Made by a program: the position numbers and the translations under genes
Shown here: one piece after another, positions 33,087 through 42,695 of the stretch
Numbering within the stretch: position 1 is the stretch's first letter
Layout: each line of letters begins with the position of its first letter
The notes under the pieces: generated by a model
What the model was told of the DNA's origin: nothing
Databases searched by the model: none
Seen by the model: only the letters and a program-made list of their open reading frames with translations
Source of the DNA: Acaryochloris sp. IP29b_bin.137
GTDB taxonomy: Bacteria > Cyanobacteriota > Cyanobacteriia > Thermosynechococcales > Thermosynechococcaceae
Assembly: GCF_028285745.1 (NCBI RefSeq)
Contig: NZ_JANQOP010000040.1
Coordinates: 1-55,416 of the forward strand
DNA: 55,416 nucleotides
Reading direction: 5' to 3'

Positions 33087-34514
33087 TTAGGGTTCATCAA
33101 TGACGTCCATTTGTGGCGGTGCTTGACGAGTGGATGTTTCTTCGCCTAGCCGCTTTTCCCGTAACTTTAAGAGGATTTCCGCATGGACTTCACGGGAAAT
33201 GGGATAAAAATAAGCTAACAGTAAACCGATTAATAAGATAACGGTCGGCAACGGACCAATAATGACACGAATCGCCCATAACGCGGCTGCTGGCTGATTT
33301 GGGATCGGCTCGCCTGGGGGGGGTGAAATAAATCCTGAAGCCTCCAGTGCCTGGCCGACGAGGAAAATTCCTAACGCGAGTCCCATCTTTTGAAGGAACA
33401 CCATAATGGCATAAAAAACACCTTCTCGCCGCTCCCCTGTTTTGAGTTCATCCAATTCAATAACATCCGGCAACATGGACCAGGGCACCAGATACGCTGT
33501 TGCGACGCCAACACCCGAAATCACACTGAGGAAATATAATCCAGCCACTTGGCCAGGTTGTAAAAAGAATAAGCCCCCTTGAGCAACAATCCATACGGAC
33601 ATCCCCAAGAAATAAACCATCCGTTTCCCCACCCGTTCACTGACGGCTGTCCAGACAAATAACATGACGATGGCAACCGCTTGAACCGTAAGCGCAATCC
33701 AAGTGTCACCGTCATATTCCATCCACTTAATCACGAAGAAACGGAGATTGGCAGCCGTGAGCTGGAACGCTAACCAAGAGCAAAAGTAAATCCCAATAAC
33801 ATACAAAAAAGGACGGTTGGAAACCGCAATTTTTAACTGAGCCAGGATAGGAAGAGGTTTGGTTTGCGTGTTTGGGTCAAATCGCTCTTCAGTCCCCCAC
33901 ACACACCAATACAGTGGCAATACGGATATGACGGCACAAGCCAGCCCTAACACCCAATATTGTTGGATGGGATTCTCAATAACGCCTTTAATCAGAATCT
34001 CTAACAGCAACGCCAAGATGCTACCCACAATCGAAAAGGTGAACCGAAAGCTATTTAGACTGGTTCGTTCATTAAAATCCTGAGAGATCTCGGCAGTAAG
34101 GGCTGTATAGGGAAGATTAACGGCAGTAAAGGCCAAATTAAAGAAAATAGAGATTAGGATGTAATACCAAAACAGCCCCCAGGGACTGAGATTTGGAACA
34201 AGCCACTGTAAAAAGAAAAATAGACCAAAGGGGAGAGAACCCATTAAAATCCATGAGTGTCGTCGCCCCCATCGAGAGCGAGTGCGATCGCTCATGACAC
34301 CAATAATGGGATCATTGATGGCATCGCTAATTTTGCCAATCGCAACAATTGCCCCGGCCATGCCAGGACTTAAGCCAGCGACCTTGGTCAGAAAAAATAA
34401 TAAAGAGAAAGCCAGTAACGTTGCAGTAATTCCTGCACCCATATCACCCGCACCATAGGCGAGTTTGGTTTTCATACTCAATTTCCCAACGGTTGGAGCT
34501 ATGGGATTAGTCAT
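33087..34514 (-). CDS. GPH-family sugar:cation symporter (MelB-like MFS)
   Basis: A 475-residue transporter with twelve predicted membrane helices. The N terminus (KTKLAYGAGDMGAGITATLLAFSLLFFLT) and the loop DAINDPIIGVMSDRTRSRWGRRHSWILMGSLPF are diagnostic of the glycoside-pentoside-hexuronide:cation symporter family (TIGR00792-like). A second family block, LPDVIELDELKTGERREGVFYA, lies between helices 9 and 10. It would import a sugar or glycoside with Na+ or H+. The substrate cannot be read from sequence. No glycosidase gene is adjacent; the phosphotransferase run lies some 4 kb away. Confidence 0.9.
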   Translation of the reverse strand: MTNPIAPTVGKLSMKTKLAYGAGDMGAGITATLLAFSLLFFLTKVAGLSPGMAGAIVAIGKISDAINDPIIGVMSDRTRSRWGRRHSWILMGSLPFGLFFFLQWLVPNLSPWGLFWYYILISIFFNLAFTAVNLPYTALTAEISQDFNERTSLNSFRFTFSIVGSILALLLEILIKGVIENPIQQYWVLGLACAVISVLPLYWCVWGTEERFDPNTQTKPLPILAQLKIAVSNRPFLYVIGIYFCSWLAFQLTAANLRFFVIKWMEYDGDTWIALTVQAVAIVMLFVWTAVSERVGKRMVYFLGMSVWIVAQGGLFFLQPGQVAGLYFLSVISGVGVATAYLVPWSMLPDVIELDELKTGERREGVFYAIMVFLQKMGLALGIFLVGQALEASGFISPPPGEPIPNQPAAALWAIRVIIGPLPTVILLIGLLLAYFYPISREVHAEILLKLREKRLGEETSTRQAPPQMDVIDEP

Positions 34515-34641
34515 GGTATTGCAAGAGCGTCTATGACCTCCAATTGTGCCTTACTCCTTGCCCATTGCTAAATTTCTTCCTAAAAACGTTCCAATGATTG
34601 AGTAGTGCTGCCCCAAAGGAGACGGGAGTTAGACGTGTGAC

Positions 34642-34902
34642 CTAGAAATCAGTCTCATCTCCCAGTTCTTCGATCAGTAATTCCATTTGACCTTGTCGGT
34701 CCGCTAAGAACATTTCACACTGCCGGAGATAGGTAATTGCAGTTGTAAACCGCTCAAAGACATCCGCTAAATCTAACTGCCCTGTCTCAATGTCATTAAT
34801 AATGGTTTCGACTTCGCGGATGGTATCTTCATACCGCCAGTCGGAGGGGAGGTTCACTTCGTTTTGAGCCATCGATGGATCGCTGGGATTAGCTTTCATC
34901 AT
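34642..34902 (-). CDS. xseB: Exodeoxyribonuclease VII small subunit
   Basis: An 86-residue coiled-coil subunit of exonuclease VII, which degrades single-stranded DNA. The core WRYEDTIREVETIINDIETGQLDLADVFERFTTA matches the XseB pattern (E-x2-L/I ... G-x-L-x-L-x-x-x-x). It is longer than most at the N terminus. ATG 34902 overlaps the xseA stop by 14 bases, so the subunits are translationally coupled; an internal ATG at 34872 (MAQNEVNLP) is an alternative start. Confidence 0.9.
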   Translation of the reverse strand: MMKANPSDPSMAQNEVNLPSDWRYEDTIREVETIINDIETGQLDLADVFERFTTAITYLRQCEMFLADRQGQMELLIEELGDETDF

Positions 34903-36145
34903 CTGATTCCCTGGGTGAGGACGGTAGTGCCGTTACACGAGCCATAAAATGGCCTTCAGCCAACTTGATTTGGAGTTCTTGATTGACTTGTAATGTGTGG
35001 GTATTGCGAACAATTTGATGGTCTGGGGTTTGGACAAGCGCAAATCCGCGCTGAAGGACTTGAGTCGGATCAAGAGCGATAAGTTGCTGCTGTAAAAGCT
35101 GTTGGTGTTGTTGAGCCTGCCCCAGCTGCTGTTTGACGGTTTGGTGGAGGTGGGTTTGTAGGCGAGATCGCAACACCTGTTCTCGCTCGAAGCGGCGGTC
35201 CAACTGTAATCGTCGTAGGCGTGTTTTTTGGGCCAGCAGGTGTTCGTGAGCGACATCGAGCTGGCGATTGAGAATAATATAGAGACAGGCAATACAGTTC
35301 CGATAGGCCGCCTGCCAATCGGATAAGGGCGAAATATACTCAGCCGCAGCTGTAGGGGTGTGAGCACAAACATCTGCCACCAGATCGGCGAGGGTTTCAT
35401 CCCGCTGATGTCCAATGCCGGAAATGACTGGAATAGGACATTCTGCAATAGCCCGCACCACCCGCTCATCATTGAAGCAGGCTAAATCCTCCGCCGCGCC
35501 TCCCCCTCTGGCCACAATCAACACATCCGCTCTCCCATCCTGAATCACGCGGTCAATGGCTACCACGATGGCCTCTGGGGCCTGTTTACCCTGAACTAGG
35601 GTAGGCGATAGCAGAACGTGCAATCCTGAATGTTGGGCCTTTAAGGTGCGTTGAATATCCCCCCAAGCCGCCGCTTGAGGTGAGGTGACAACGCCAACGG
35701 TTTGGGGATAGGCCGGGAGCGGTTGTTTATGCAGGGGATCAAAGAGGCCTTCACGGGTTAAACGCTCCCGGAGTTGCTGATAGCGCAGTGAGCGTAATCC
35801 TTCCCCGGCGGGAAAGAGTTGCCAGGCCATTAGCTGATACTGGCCACGTTGCGGGTATAAGCGAATCCGGCCCAACACCAAAACTTGCTCACCCACCTCA
35901 GGCTCAATCACCAGTTGCTCACAGTAGCTATTCCAAACCACACCGTGAATGGAGGCAGCTTCCTGCTGATCCTGGAGGGTAAAAAAGAAGCCACTCCGAT
36001 GGCGAACCGCACTCGACACTTCTCCTTCGACCCAAACTTGAACGAGCAGCGGGTCGTCTTCCAGTAAGGCCTGAATGTAATCCGTCAACCCCTTAACGGA
36101 CAACACCTCAGGGGGCACTAACAAATTGGGCTGATAGGATGTCAT
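34889..36145 (-). CDS. xseA: Exodeoxyribonuclease VII large subunit
   Basis: A 418-residue large subunit. An OB-fold DNA-binding domain occupies about residues 10-105 (SVKGLTDYIQALLEDDPLL, VWVEGEVSS, GFFFTLQD). The catalytic domain follows: VGVVTSPQAAAWGDIQRTL, then LIVARGGGAAEDLACFNDE and GIGHQRDETLADLVADVCAHTPTAAAEY, all family signatures. The C-terminal ~130 residues are long helices with Gln/Leu/Arg repeats (the coiled-coil stalk), ending with QRGFALVQT. It is cytoplasmic, in DNA repair. xseB overlaps its 3' end. Confidence 0.95.
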   Translation of the reverse strand: MTSYQPNLLVPPEVLSVKGLTDYIQALLEDDPLLVQVWVEGEVSSAVRHRSGFFFTLQDQQEAASIHGVVWNSYCEQLVIEPEVGEQVLVLGRIRLYPQRGQYQLMAWQLFPAGEGLRSLRYQQLRERLTREGLFDPLHKQPLPAYPQTVGVVTSPQAAAWGDIQRTLKAQHSGLHVLLSPTLVQGKQAPEAIVVAIDRVIQDGRADVLIVARGGGAAEDLACFNDERVVRAIAECPIPVISGIGHQRDETLADLVADVCAHTPTAAAEYISPLSDWQAAYRNCIACLYIILNRQLDVAHEHLLAQKTRLRRLQLDRRFEREQVLRSRLQTHLHQTVKQQLGQAQQHQQLLQQQLIALDPTQVLQRGFALVQTPDHQIVRNTHTLQVNQELQIKLAEGHFMARVTALPSSPRESDDES

Positions 36146-36221
36146 CGCAGATTTCTGGTTCCATCAACAGAACGATAAAGCAGGCCATCCAGCCGTTTGG
36201 CCCCATGAAGTCTGGCCTAGT

Positions 36222-38156
36222 TTAGCCACCCGGCTTTTGAAAACTACTGGGAGACTTAAAATATTCCACTCGCTGATCCGCGAGAGCTTTACTCATAAAA
36301 TCGCGCCATACGGGGGCTGCATAGCTTCCTCCTGATGCCCCTCTTCCCATCGGCGAATAGTTATCATTTCCAGCCCATACTGCCGTGGCGAGCTGAGGGA
36401 CGTAGCCGACAAACCAAACATCCCGTTCTGAAGAGGTGGTGCCGGTTTTACCAGCAGCGGGTCGGCCAATTTGAGCAGCGGTCCCCGTGCCGCCACTGAT
36501 AACGGCTTGCAGAGACTGGGTTAGCGCAGCAGAGGCCCAGGGATCCAGGACTAGCTTGGGCTGAGGGGTATTATCTAAAATCAACCGCCCGCTGCTATCA
36601 GTGACTTGGGCAATGGCGGTGGTTTCAGATTGCCAACCATTATTGGCAAACGTTGCATAGGCTGACGCCATTTCTAAGGGGGTTAAGTCGACCGAGCCCA
36701 AGGGTAAAGAAATAACCGGGGGAATCGGGCTTTTAATGCCTAACACTCGACAAATATCAATGACTTTCTCCACCCCAACTTTTTGGCCCAGAACAACGGC
36801 TGGAATATTACGGGAGGTGGCTAAGGCTTGCCGCAGGGACATGGACCCCCCATAGGTTTTGTCATAGTTCAAGGGCGTATAGCCCCGAGCGGTGCCATCA
36901 TTAAAGGTGACCTTTTTGTCATTGATGATGCTACTGGGCGTAAATTTCCCGGAGGCATAGGCCGCATAGTAGACAAACGGCTTAAAGGCAGAACCCGGCT
37001 GGCGGATCGATTGGGTGGCTCGGTTAAATTCACTTTTCTGACTATCAACCCCTCCCACGATCGCCTTAATAAAGTGGGTGCGGGGGTCGACGGCCACTAA
37101 CGCCATTTGATCAGCAGCATAGGAAATGCGCCCTTGCCCCCATTTCACGGAATCTTCGGCAATTTCCTGCATTTTTAAGTCGATAGTGGTTTGAATTCGC
37201 ATCCCCCCTTTACTGAGGGCATCTTTGCCGAAGCGACGGGTCAATTCCTTAATCACTGTATTCGTGACATAGGGAGAGCGACTAAGTTGAAAGGAGGTTA
37301 CCTTACCAAATTTCAATGGGGTATCTAAGGCGGCTTGCTCTTCTTCAGCGGTAATCCAGTTCAGCTCTTGCATCCGATTCAGCACAACCGCTTGACGCCG
37401 TTTTGCGATCGCAAGGGTTTCATCGGTCACAGAATCAAAATCGAAGGGGCTGAACTCTTCCGGGGCTTGAATAATGCCCGCCATCATCGCCGATTCCGCT
37501 AAATTCAGGTCGGCGGAAGATTTATCGAAATAGCTGCGGGCTGCGGTTTCGACACCATAGGTATTATGTCCCCAATACACCTGATTGAGGTACATTTCTA
37601 AAATTTCGTCCTTCTTAAACAGCTTCTCCAGGCGCATGGCCAGGACGGCCTCGGCAACTTTCCGCCCCAATTCCCGCCGAGGCGTCAAAAACAGATTTTT
37701 AACCAGCTGCATGGTGAGGGTGGAGGCCCCTTGCCGTGTTTCCCCAGCCTGCAGGTTAATCACCGTGGCGCGCAAGATCCCGTAGGGATTGATGCCATCA
37801 TGCTTATAGAAGTTGCTGTCTTCAATCGCCAACACGGCCAACTTCAGATGGGGAGAAATATTATCTAAGGGGACGACTTCCCGGTTTTCTTCATCGTGAA
37901 GGCTCGCCAGAATTTTGCCGTTGATATCGTAAATATGGGTGGTCTCGTTGGGAATATAGCCCTTTAAGGACCTTACATCCGGGAGATTGCGAAAGCTAAT
38001 CGCCACTCCCATTAAGCCCCCTGCAACAGCAGCACTGGTCAACATCGTCGTGATCAGGATGGTTGAACCCGCTGCTTTGCCAATTCCGCCAATAAAACTT
38101 GTGCCTCGGGACAAGTGACTGGGGTGTTTTTGGCTGGCAGTTTGCGATAAAGACAC
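36222..38156 (-). CDS. Class A penicillin-binding protein (PBP1A-type)
   Basis: A 644-residue bifunctional peptidoglycan synthase. A membrane anchor lies near residues 30-55. The glycosyltransferase (GT51) domain covers about 85-260, with AIEDSNFYKHDG (catalytic Glu112), RQGASTLTMQLVKN and KDEILEMYLNQVYWG. The transpeptidase domain covers about 340-640: SxxK at Ser389-Lys392 (GSAFKPF), SRN at 448-450 and KTG at 570-572. It polymerises and cross-links glycan strands in the periplasm. It is the paralogue of the truncated gene at the left edge, and the two share almost the whole segment around KTG. It is divergent from tyrS. Confidence 0.95.
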   Translation of the reverse strand: MSLSQTASQKHPSHLSRGTSFIGGIGKAAGSTILITTMLTSAAVAGGLMGVAISFRNLPDVRSLKGYIPNETTHIYDINGKILASLHDEENREVVPLDNISPHLKLAVLAIEDSNFYKHDGINPYGILRATVINLQAGETRQGASTLTMQLVKNLFLTPRRELGRKVAEAVLAMRLEKLFKKDEILEMYLNQVYWGHNTYGVETAARSYFDKSSADLNLAESAMMAGIIQAPEEFSPFDFDSVTDETLAIAKRRQAVVLNRMQELNWITAEEEQAALDTPLKFGKVTSFQLSRSPYVTNTVIKELTRRFGKDALSKGGMRIQTTIDLKMQEIAEDSVKWGQGRISYAADQMALVAVDPRTHFIKAIVGGVDSQKSEFNRATQSIRQPGSAFKPFVYYAAYASGKFTPSSIINDKKVTFNDGTARGYTPLNYDKTYGGSMSLRQALATSRNIPAVVLGQKVGVEKVIDICRVLGIKSPIPPVISLPLGSVDLTPLEMASAYATFANNGWQSETTAIAQVTDSSGRLILDNTPQPKLVLDPWASAALTQSLQAVISGGTGTAAQIGRPAAGKTGTTSSERDVWFVGYVPQLATAVWAGNDNYSPMGRGASGGSYAAPVWRDFMSKALADQRVEYFKSPSSFQKPGG

Positions 38157-38515
38157 AGCAGATTTACATCCTCTTTCGAACAGTTTTGAAATAGTGACTC
38201 CCCAGGGATCATACTAGCAATTTTGGCCCACGGGATTAGCCAGTCCATGGAGAGAGCGAGGGCAAGCGCAATCGAGCGATATTGGGCGACAAGGAGTCTA
38301 AAATTGAGATTGAGCATAGCTTACCATTCCTATTCCCTGCCCAGCCACAATTTACTTTCATAAAGAGAAAATCAAATTATCTCCCCTGCCGTGAACCCTC
38401 CCGCCTTGAAGATGAATGGCACAGCAATGGCATACTAGAAGTTGCTTTAGAGGGGTGGTCTCAACTGGAAACGTTGATGCAGACCCTCCGTTGTTAATCT
38501 ATACTGTCCTCACCC
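38157..38515. other. 359-bp divergent region between the PBP gene and tyrS
   Basis: Promoters for both genes should lie here. A plus-strand frame at 38282-38497 ends LEVALEGWSQLETLMQTLRC and could be a small gene, but its first half has no coding character and I see no ribosome binding site. I see no terminator or strong palindrome. Confidence 0.4.
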
Positions 38516-39730
38516 ATGGTAGATGCCGTGTCTTCGTTACTCCAACGGGGCGTTAGCGATATTTTTCCCCATCAAGCCGACTCACAACAGGCAGATGAAA
38601 ATTTAGCCTTGCGACTCAAAACAGCGGATAAACCGTTGCGTATCAAGCTGGGCATTGACCCCACCGGCACTGATCTCCATTTAGGTCACAGCTTACCCAT
38701 TCGTAAACTTCGGGCGTTTCAGAATTTGGGCCATACAGCCGTTTTGATTATTGGCGATTTTACCGCTCGTCTGGGGGATCCAACGGGCAAATCAGAAGTC
38801 CGTCGTCAGCTGACAGAGGCAGAAGTCAAGCACAATATTCAGACCTACTTGGAGCAAATCAAGCCCATACTGGATTTCGATACCCCCGATCGCTTGGAGA
38901 TTCGATATAACGCTGAATGGTTATCCAACATTGATTTGGCGAAGACCTTGGAACTGCTGACCACAATGACCGTCGGCCAGATGCTGGCGAAAGAAGGCTT
39001 TGCGGAACGGTACCAGCAGGGGACACCGGTCTATTTACATGAGTTTCTATACCCCTTGTTGCAGGGGTATGACTCGGTGGCGGTCAAAGCTGATGTAGAG
39101 TTAGGGGGAACGGACCAAAAATTCAATATTGCAGTGGGGCGAGATTTACAACGGCATTTTGGTCTGCGCCCACAGTTTGGTCTCTTGACCCCCATTCTGA
39201 TCGGGACGGATGGCGTGCAAAAAATGTCCAAGTCTTTGAATAATTATGTGGGCTTGGCTGAAGATGCGGTCAGTATGTATTCCAAACTGGAGAAGACGCC
39301 TGATGCATTGCTAGCAGACTATTTTGAGCACCTTACAGACTTGCCCTTAACAGAACTACCCGAAAATCCCCGAGAACAGCAAAAGCTTTTGGCCCATACT
39401 TTGGTGAGCCAGTATCACAGTGTTGCGATCGCAAATCAAACCCAACAATCCCTCGCCGCCATGGTGACCCAGGGGGATATGAGCCAAACCGATGTGATTC
39501 CTGAATATTCCCTGGCAGAGGTGACCTTCCCCGTCAAATTGTTCTATTTGCTGAACGCTAGTGGTCTATGTTCCAGCAGTAGTGATGCTCGTCGCCAAAT
39601 TAAGGGAGGGGCCGTCAAACTGAATGGCACAAAAATCATCGAGGTTGATCAAACCTACGACCAGCCAGATAATCTGCTTGGGGCCGTGCTACAAGTGGGC
39701 AAAAAGAAGTTTATTCGATTCTCGCCATAA
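38516..39730 (+). CDS. tyrS: Tyrosyl-tRNA synthetase
   Basis: TyrS charges tRNA-Tyr. The 404-residue protein shows the class I motifs HLGH at residues 55-58 ([18 protein letters not shown]) and KMSKS near 234-238 ([14 protein letters not shown]). The tyrosine-binding block [25 protein letters not shown] lies between them. A C-terminal S4 RNA-binding domain of about 65 residues includes [27 protein letters not shown] and [16 protein letters not shown] place it in the TyrZ-like (TyrRS type 2) subgroup, common in cyanobacteria. Length is normal and it is a single gene. Confidence 0.96.
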   Translation: MVDAVSSLLQRGVSDIFPHQADSQQADENLALRLKTADKPLRIKLGIDPTGTDLHLGHSLPIRKLRAFQNLGHTAVLIIGDFTARLGDPTGKSEVRRQLTEAEVKHNIQTYLEQIKPILDFDTPDRLEIRYNAEWLSNIDLAKTLELLTTMTVGQMLAKEGFAERYQQGTPVYLHEFLYPLLQGYDSVAVKADVELGGTDQKFNIAVGRDLQRHFGLRPQFGLLTPILIGTDGVQKMSKSLNNYVGLAEDAVSMYSKLEKTPDALLADYFEHLTDLPLTELPENPREQQKLLAHTLVSQYHSVAIANQTQQSLAAMVTQGDMSQTDVIPEYSLAEVTFPVKLFYLLNASGLCSSSSDARRQIKGGAVKLNGTKIIEVDQTYDQPDNLLGAVLQVGKKKFIRFSP

Positions 39731-39942
39731 ACGTCCTGATCCACTTAGGTTGAAAGCGCCTGATTCTCCGATGGTTCAGAATTTTTTCTCTATAGCCTTT
39801 TTTCCCATAAACTTGGAAGCTCAACACGCTTATCGCGATGCATTATTTCGCTACATCCTCGATCGGTATGTGTCTCTATCCTCCTAAAAATGAGTCATCG
39901 ATAAGGACAATCGTTACAATGCCTTAAAAGGCTGCAGAACAA

Positions 39943-40629
39943 TCAAGGCAGAAGATAAAAAGTATTAATACTCTTCTTAAAGCTAGGCAACCTTTGGTCA
40001 AACTCATCGGCGCTCGTTGTATAGGTAACAACCCATACAGTACTATTTCTGTCTTTGATTATATACTGCAATATTCTTGTTTCAATCCCATTTAAGGTTG
40101 CTTTCCAAGTCAAATTCCCTGCTTGGTATCTATCTAAAGATACAATTTCTCGGTCTATAACTTTAAATTGGGAAGGCAATTGCTTGATGGTTAGATCTAT
40201 AAAATCATCGATAGAGACAGTGGATAACACGGGTTCAGCAGTAATGTTGACATTTGTTACCTCTCCCAATGGGCCAATATTTGAATCAAAAGCTAATAGA
40301 AGCAATAGGTCTCTGCTTTGCTCAATAATTTGAACCATCTTGTCAAAGTCGGACCCCATTTGCTTCGCTCTAGCAATGATTAAATCTACATCCTTCTTGA
40401 TGTTTCCTCCTTCATAGCTTTCAGGCAACCATAGTTCTGCCTTTTCGATTGCAAACTTCTTCCACCCTGGGATAGGAGTAGATGGCCCTGAATCCCCATT
40501 AGTCGGCTGTGAAGGGGTTGATTCGGAAGTTGACTTTGGAGTTGAACCTTTGTTGTCTTGGCTGCAAGACAGGGAACTGAACAATAAAAAAAACGCTGTG
40601 AGACTGGCTGCGATATATTTCGTGTACAT
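39943..40629 (-). CDS. Predicted lipoprotein of unknown function
   Basis: A 228-residue protein with a type II signal peptide. The hydrophobic stretch (IAASLTAFFLLFSSLSC) ends in the lipobox LSSLSC with Cys22 as the lipidation site. A Ser/Thr/Pro-rich linker follows to about residue 55. The globular part opens with GWKKFAIEKAELWLPESYEG and ends in an IIKDRNSTVWVVTYTTSADEF strand pair and a FKKSINTF helix. The LPESYEG ... SFKKSINTF layout is like PsbP/Mog1-type folds, which often appear as cyanobacterial lipoproteins; that is a suggestion only. It would be anchored to a membrane facing the periplasm or lumen. Confidence 0.75.
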   Translation of the reverse strand: MYTKYIAASLTAFFLLFSSLSCSQDNKGSTPKSTSESTPSQPTNGDSGPSTPIPGWKKFAIEKAELWLPESYEGGNIKKDVDLIIARAKQMGSDFDKMVQIIEQSRDLLLLLAFDSNIGPLGEVTNVNITAEPVLSTVSIDDFIDLTIKQLPSQFKVIDREIVSLDRYQAGNLTWKATLNGIETRILQYIIKDRNSTVWVVTYTTSADEFDQRLPSFKKSINTFYLLP

Positions 40630-40983
40630 AGTTCCAATCTACTAATTTCCAAACTTAAGACTCATTTATTTTCTCTGATGCAGGGCTAATTTTCGATAAA
40701 AACGAAAAGGTTTAATATCATTATTGAGCTATTTCTCAATGATTCAGCTAGAGCTAAACAATCGATATTTCCCAAAATATCAGAGTAAAAGCGTCCATAA
40801 AAAGCTTGTCTAGGGAAAGACCAGGTCTGATCAAAACGGTGCAGAAATTGACGGCAGGCAAGATTTACCCCTACTCGGTTAGTGGAAAGGGACAGAGCAA
40901 TTTAGATATACCAAAAGCTCAGCCCAACACCCTAGAACATGGTGTGGGCTGAGCAAATCGTGAGGTTGCTTCAGCGCGTAGAA
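40630..40983. other. 354-bp intergenic region with terminator
   Basis: It contains the terminator of the small secreted gene at 40917-40954. Between 40690 and 40905 a minus-strand frame without a start codon reads protein-like (ACRQFLHRFDQTWSF) and may be a relic; I could not assign it. Confidence 0.4.
40917..40954 (-). terminator. Rho-independent terminator of the small secreted gene at 40984-41307
   Basis: GCTCAGCCCAACACC (40917-40931) pairs with GGTGTGGGCTGAGC (40941-40954), 14 pairs with one bulged A. On the minus strand four T follow. It lies 29 bases after the stop of the small secreted protein. Confidence 0.8.
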
Positions 40984-41307
40984 TTAGCGATGCTGACGGA
41001 TCGCAACGACAGCTAAGTTTTGGGATTCTTGAGCCACGGCGACGGGCCGAGTTTCCTGCGATTTGGGTGCAGCAGCTTTAAAGGTAAAGCCCAAGCGGGA
41101 TTCTTCTACGGAATTATCCGGTGAATGTTTCGGCGCAGAAGTTGCTGACAGGTGCCGACAACCTGCAGGAACGATTTTGACAATGGATGCAGCACCATTG
41201 GGACCGCAAGTCACCAATGTTCCCCCATGAGCAGGTTGTGCTAGGGCCGATGCACTGGCTAAAGAGCCAAAAATCAGTGCAGTATGAAGCAAGGCTTTCG
41301 TATTCAT
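40984..41307 (-). CDS. Small secreted protein of unknown function
   Basis: A 107-residue protein with a signal peptide (MNTKALLHTALIFGSLASASALAQ, cleavage after ALA). The mature part has two Cys about 15 residues apart (VTCGPNG and PAGCRHL) that could form a disulfide. A polar linker and an FTFKAAAPKSQETRP segment follow, and the end is basic. No family recognised. A good terminator follows directly. Expression as a monocistronic periplasmic protein is likely. Confidence 0.7.
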   Translation of the reverse strand: MNTKALLHTALIFGSLASASALAQPAHGGTLVTCGPNGAASIVKIVPAGCRHLSATSAPKHSPDNSVEESRLGFTFKAAAPKSQETRPVAVAQESQNLAVVAIRQHR

Positions 41308-41489
41308 CGTACTGACCTACTTACACTCATATATTGTTATGAGTGCAGTATGAAGACCATCGCTGAGTTCACGATGAAAAATGTATTAGATTATACTAAT
41401 TTATTCAATCAAGACATTACTTTGGAGGCAAAGTCCCTTTACTGCCTACGGTCTTTCCCAACAGGATTAACCGCTGTCGTCCCTGCATT

Positions 41490-42665
41490 TTAACGATATT
41501 GTCGAGTTGCATGAATTGGGGTTTGGAGTTGAACGGCAAGCGGTTGCTCAGCGTGAATCACGACGCCTTCTCCCTGGCGTGACACAATATTTTTATATTG
41601 ATTTGAACCATTGGGATGCGGCCAGAGCAACCAACCACTCCCAGAGGGTAATGCCGACATACTATCTGGATCAGATGTTAACCAGATCACGGAATGCTGG
41701 GGGAGAGGCGCAACTGTTACCTCCCCTGCTTGCACTTGGGCTAGTGTTTCTAGGATGGCTTGCCGGCCCGTTTGCAGCCCGATCTGGGCAGTCCATAGTT
41801 GCATCTGATCTTGATGCTTTTGACCATAAGCATACAGAGACGCCGCCGCAATCACCGCTTGTTCAAACTGATCGGGATGCCAATCCCCCGAACTATCCAA
41901 AGCAATTACCAAGGTGTTCCCACCTGCAAACATTTCCAGTTCGCGCGTGCGAAACTCATTGTGGCGAGCACTGGTGCGCCAATGGACGAGTCGTAACGGG
42001 TCACCCCAACGATAGGGGCGGATAGACCGCGTCACCCCTTCATTATGGTTATGGGGGCCAATCTGTTGCGCTTGGTATTGCCGATCTTGCTCATGTCCCG
42101 AGTTATCTAATAGTGGGCAGTACTGTAAGGGCAAGATTTGGGGATAGACGATCGCCTTGGCCTTCACCGGGCGACTCCGGCGGCACCAAAACAGTCCTAA
42201 CGGTGCAGCACTCCGTAATTGGATATTGTGCCAGCGATAGACCCCTCGTTGTTGGGGGTGGAGGGTATAAGTCCAGGTATGGGCCGCTTGCGGGGGAATA
42301 TCAGCGATGCTGTGGGAGGATAAGACTCCTAGCTTTTGGGGTGGGTGATCATAGACTTGCAGCAGGGACTTCACAGTCTTAGTTGGATTGGACACCTTCA
42401 AGCCCAAATTCAAGGACTCACCCACGCTGACGGGTAACAGGGGCAGCCGCTCCACCTCTACGCCTTGCAAAGACTGAATCGGTAAGACGGCAGATATCAA
42501 CAAAAGGGCTAAACCCAGTCCTCCTAATACATATAGCCAACCTGCTAGCGTATTCGAAGCCGCCAACAGGAAAAAGGTGGTTAGGCCCAAAATAACCCAG
42601 CCTGCATAGGCTGGCGTCGCCCAATGGGTCTCTAACCAGGACGTCAGTTTATTAGCTAAATGCAT
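41490..42665 (-). CDS. DUF58 domain protein
   Basis: A 391-residue protein with two hydrophobic helices in its first 65 residues (YAGWVILGLTTFFLLAAS, GGLGLALLLISAVLP). A beta-rich region follows, and then the DUF58 signature IRPYRWGDPLRLVHWRTSARHNE with TRELE just after. Its C-terminal part has the von-Willebrand-like LVIALDSSGDWHPD, a MIDAS-type Asp-x-Ser-x sequence. DUF58 proteins usually sit with MoxR ATPases and vWA proteins; none is adjacent here. It starts 30 bases after glcF and may be co-transcribed with it. Function unknown, membrane-anchored. Confidence 0.88.
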   Translation of the reverse strand: MHLANKLTSWLETHWATPAYAGWVILGLTTFFLLAASNTLAGWLYVLGGLGLALLLISAVLPIQSLQGVEVERLPLLPVSVGESLNLGLKVSNPTKTVKSLLQVYDHPPQKLGVLSSHSIADIPPQAAHTWTYTLHPQQRGVYRWHNIQLRSAAPLGLFWCRRSRPVKAKAIVYPQILPLQYCPLLDNSGHEQDRQYQAQQIGPHNHNEGVTRSIRPYRWGDPLRLVHWRTSARHNEFRTRELEMFAGGNTLVIALDSSGDWHPDQFEQAVIAAASLYAYGQKHQDQMQLWTAQIGLQTGRQAILETLAQVQAGEVTVAPLPQHSVIWLTSDPDSMSALPSGSGWLLWPHPNGSNQYKNIVSRQGEGVVIHAEQPLAVQLQTPIHATRQYR

Positions 42666-42695
42666 AGGTAAGGATGGAGCAGCAATCAGACTCGT

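Noticed and set aside
38054-38317. 87-codon minus-strand frame overlapping the start of the PBP gene
   Set aside because: About 100 bases are the PBP gene read in another frame and the rest has no family features.
38282-38497. 71-codon plus-strand frame just upstream of tyrS
   Set aside because: The last 30 residues look protein-like, but the first half does not, there is no ribosome binding site, and I know no family with this sequence.
39731-39942. Frame continuing past the tyrS stop (39624-39887)
   Set aside because: Its first third is tyrS in another frame; the remainder has no coding signs.
40690-40905. Start-less minus-strand frame with protein-like stretch
   Set aside because: No start codon and no recognised family; possibly a relic, but I cannot support a feature.
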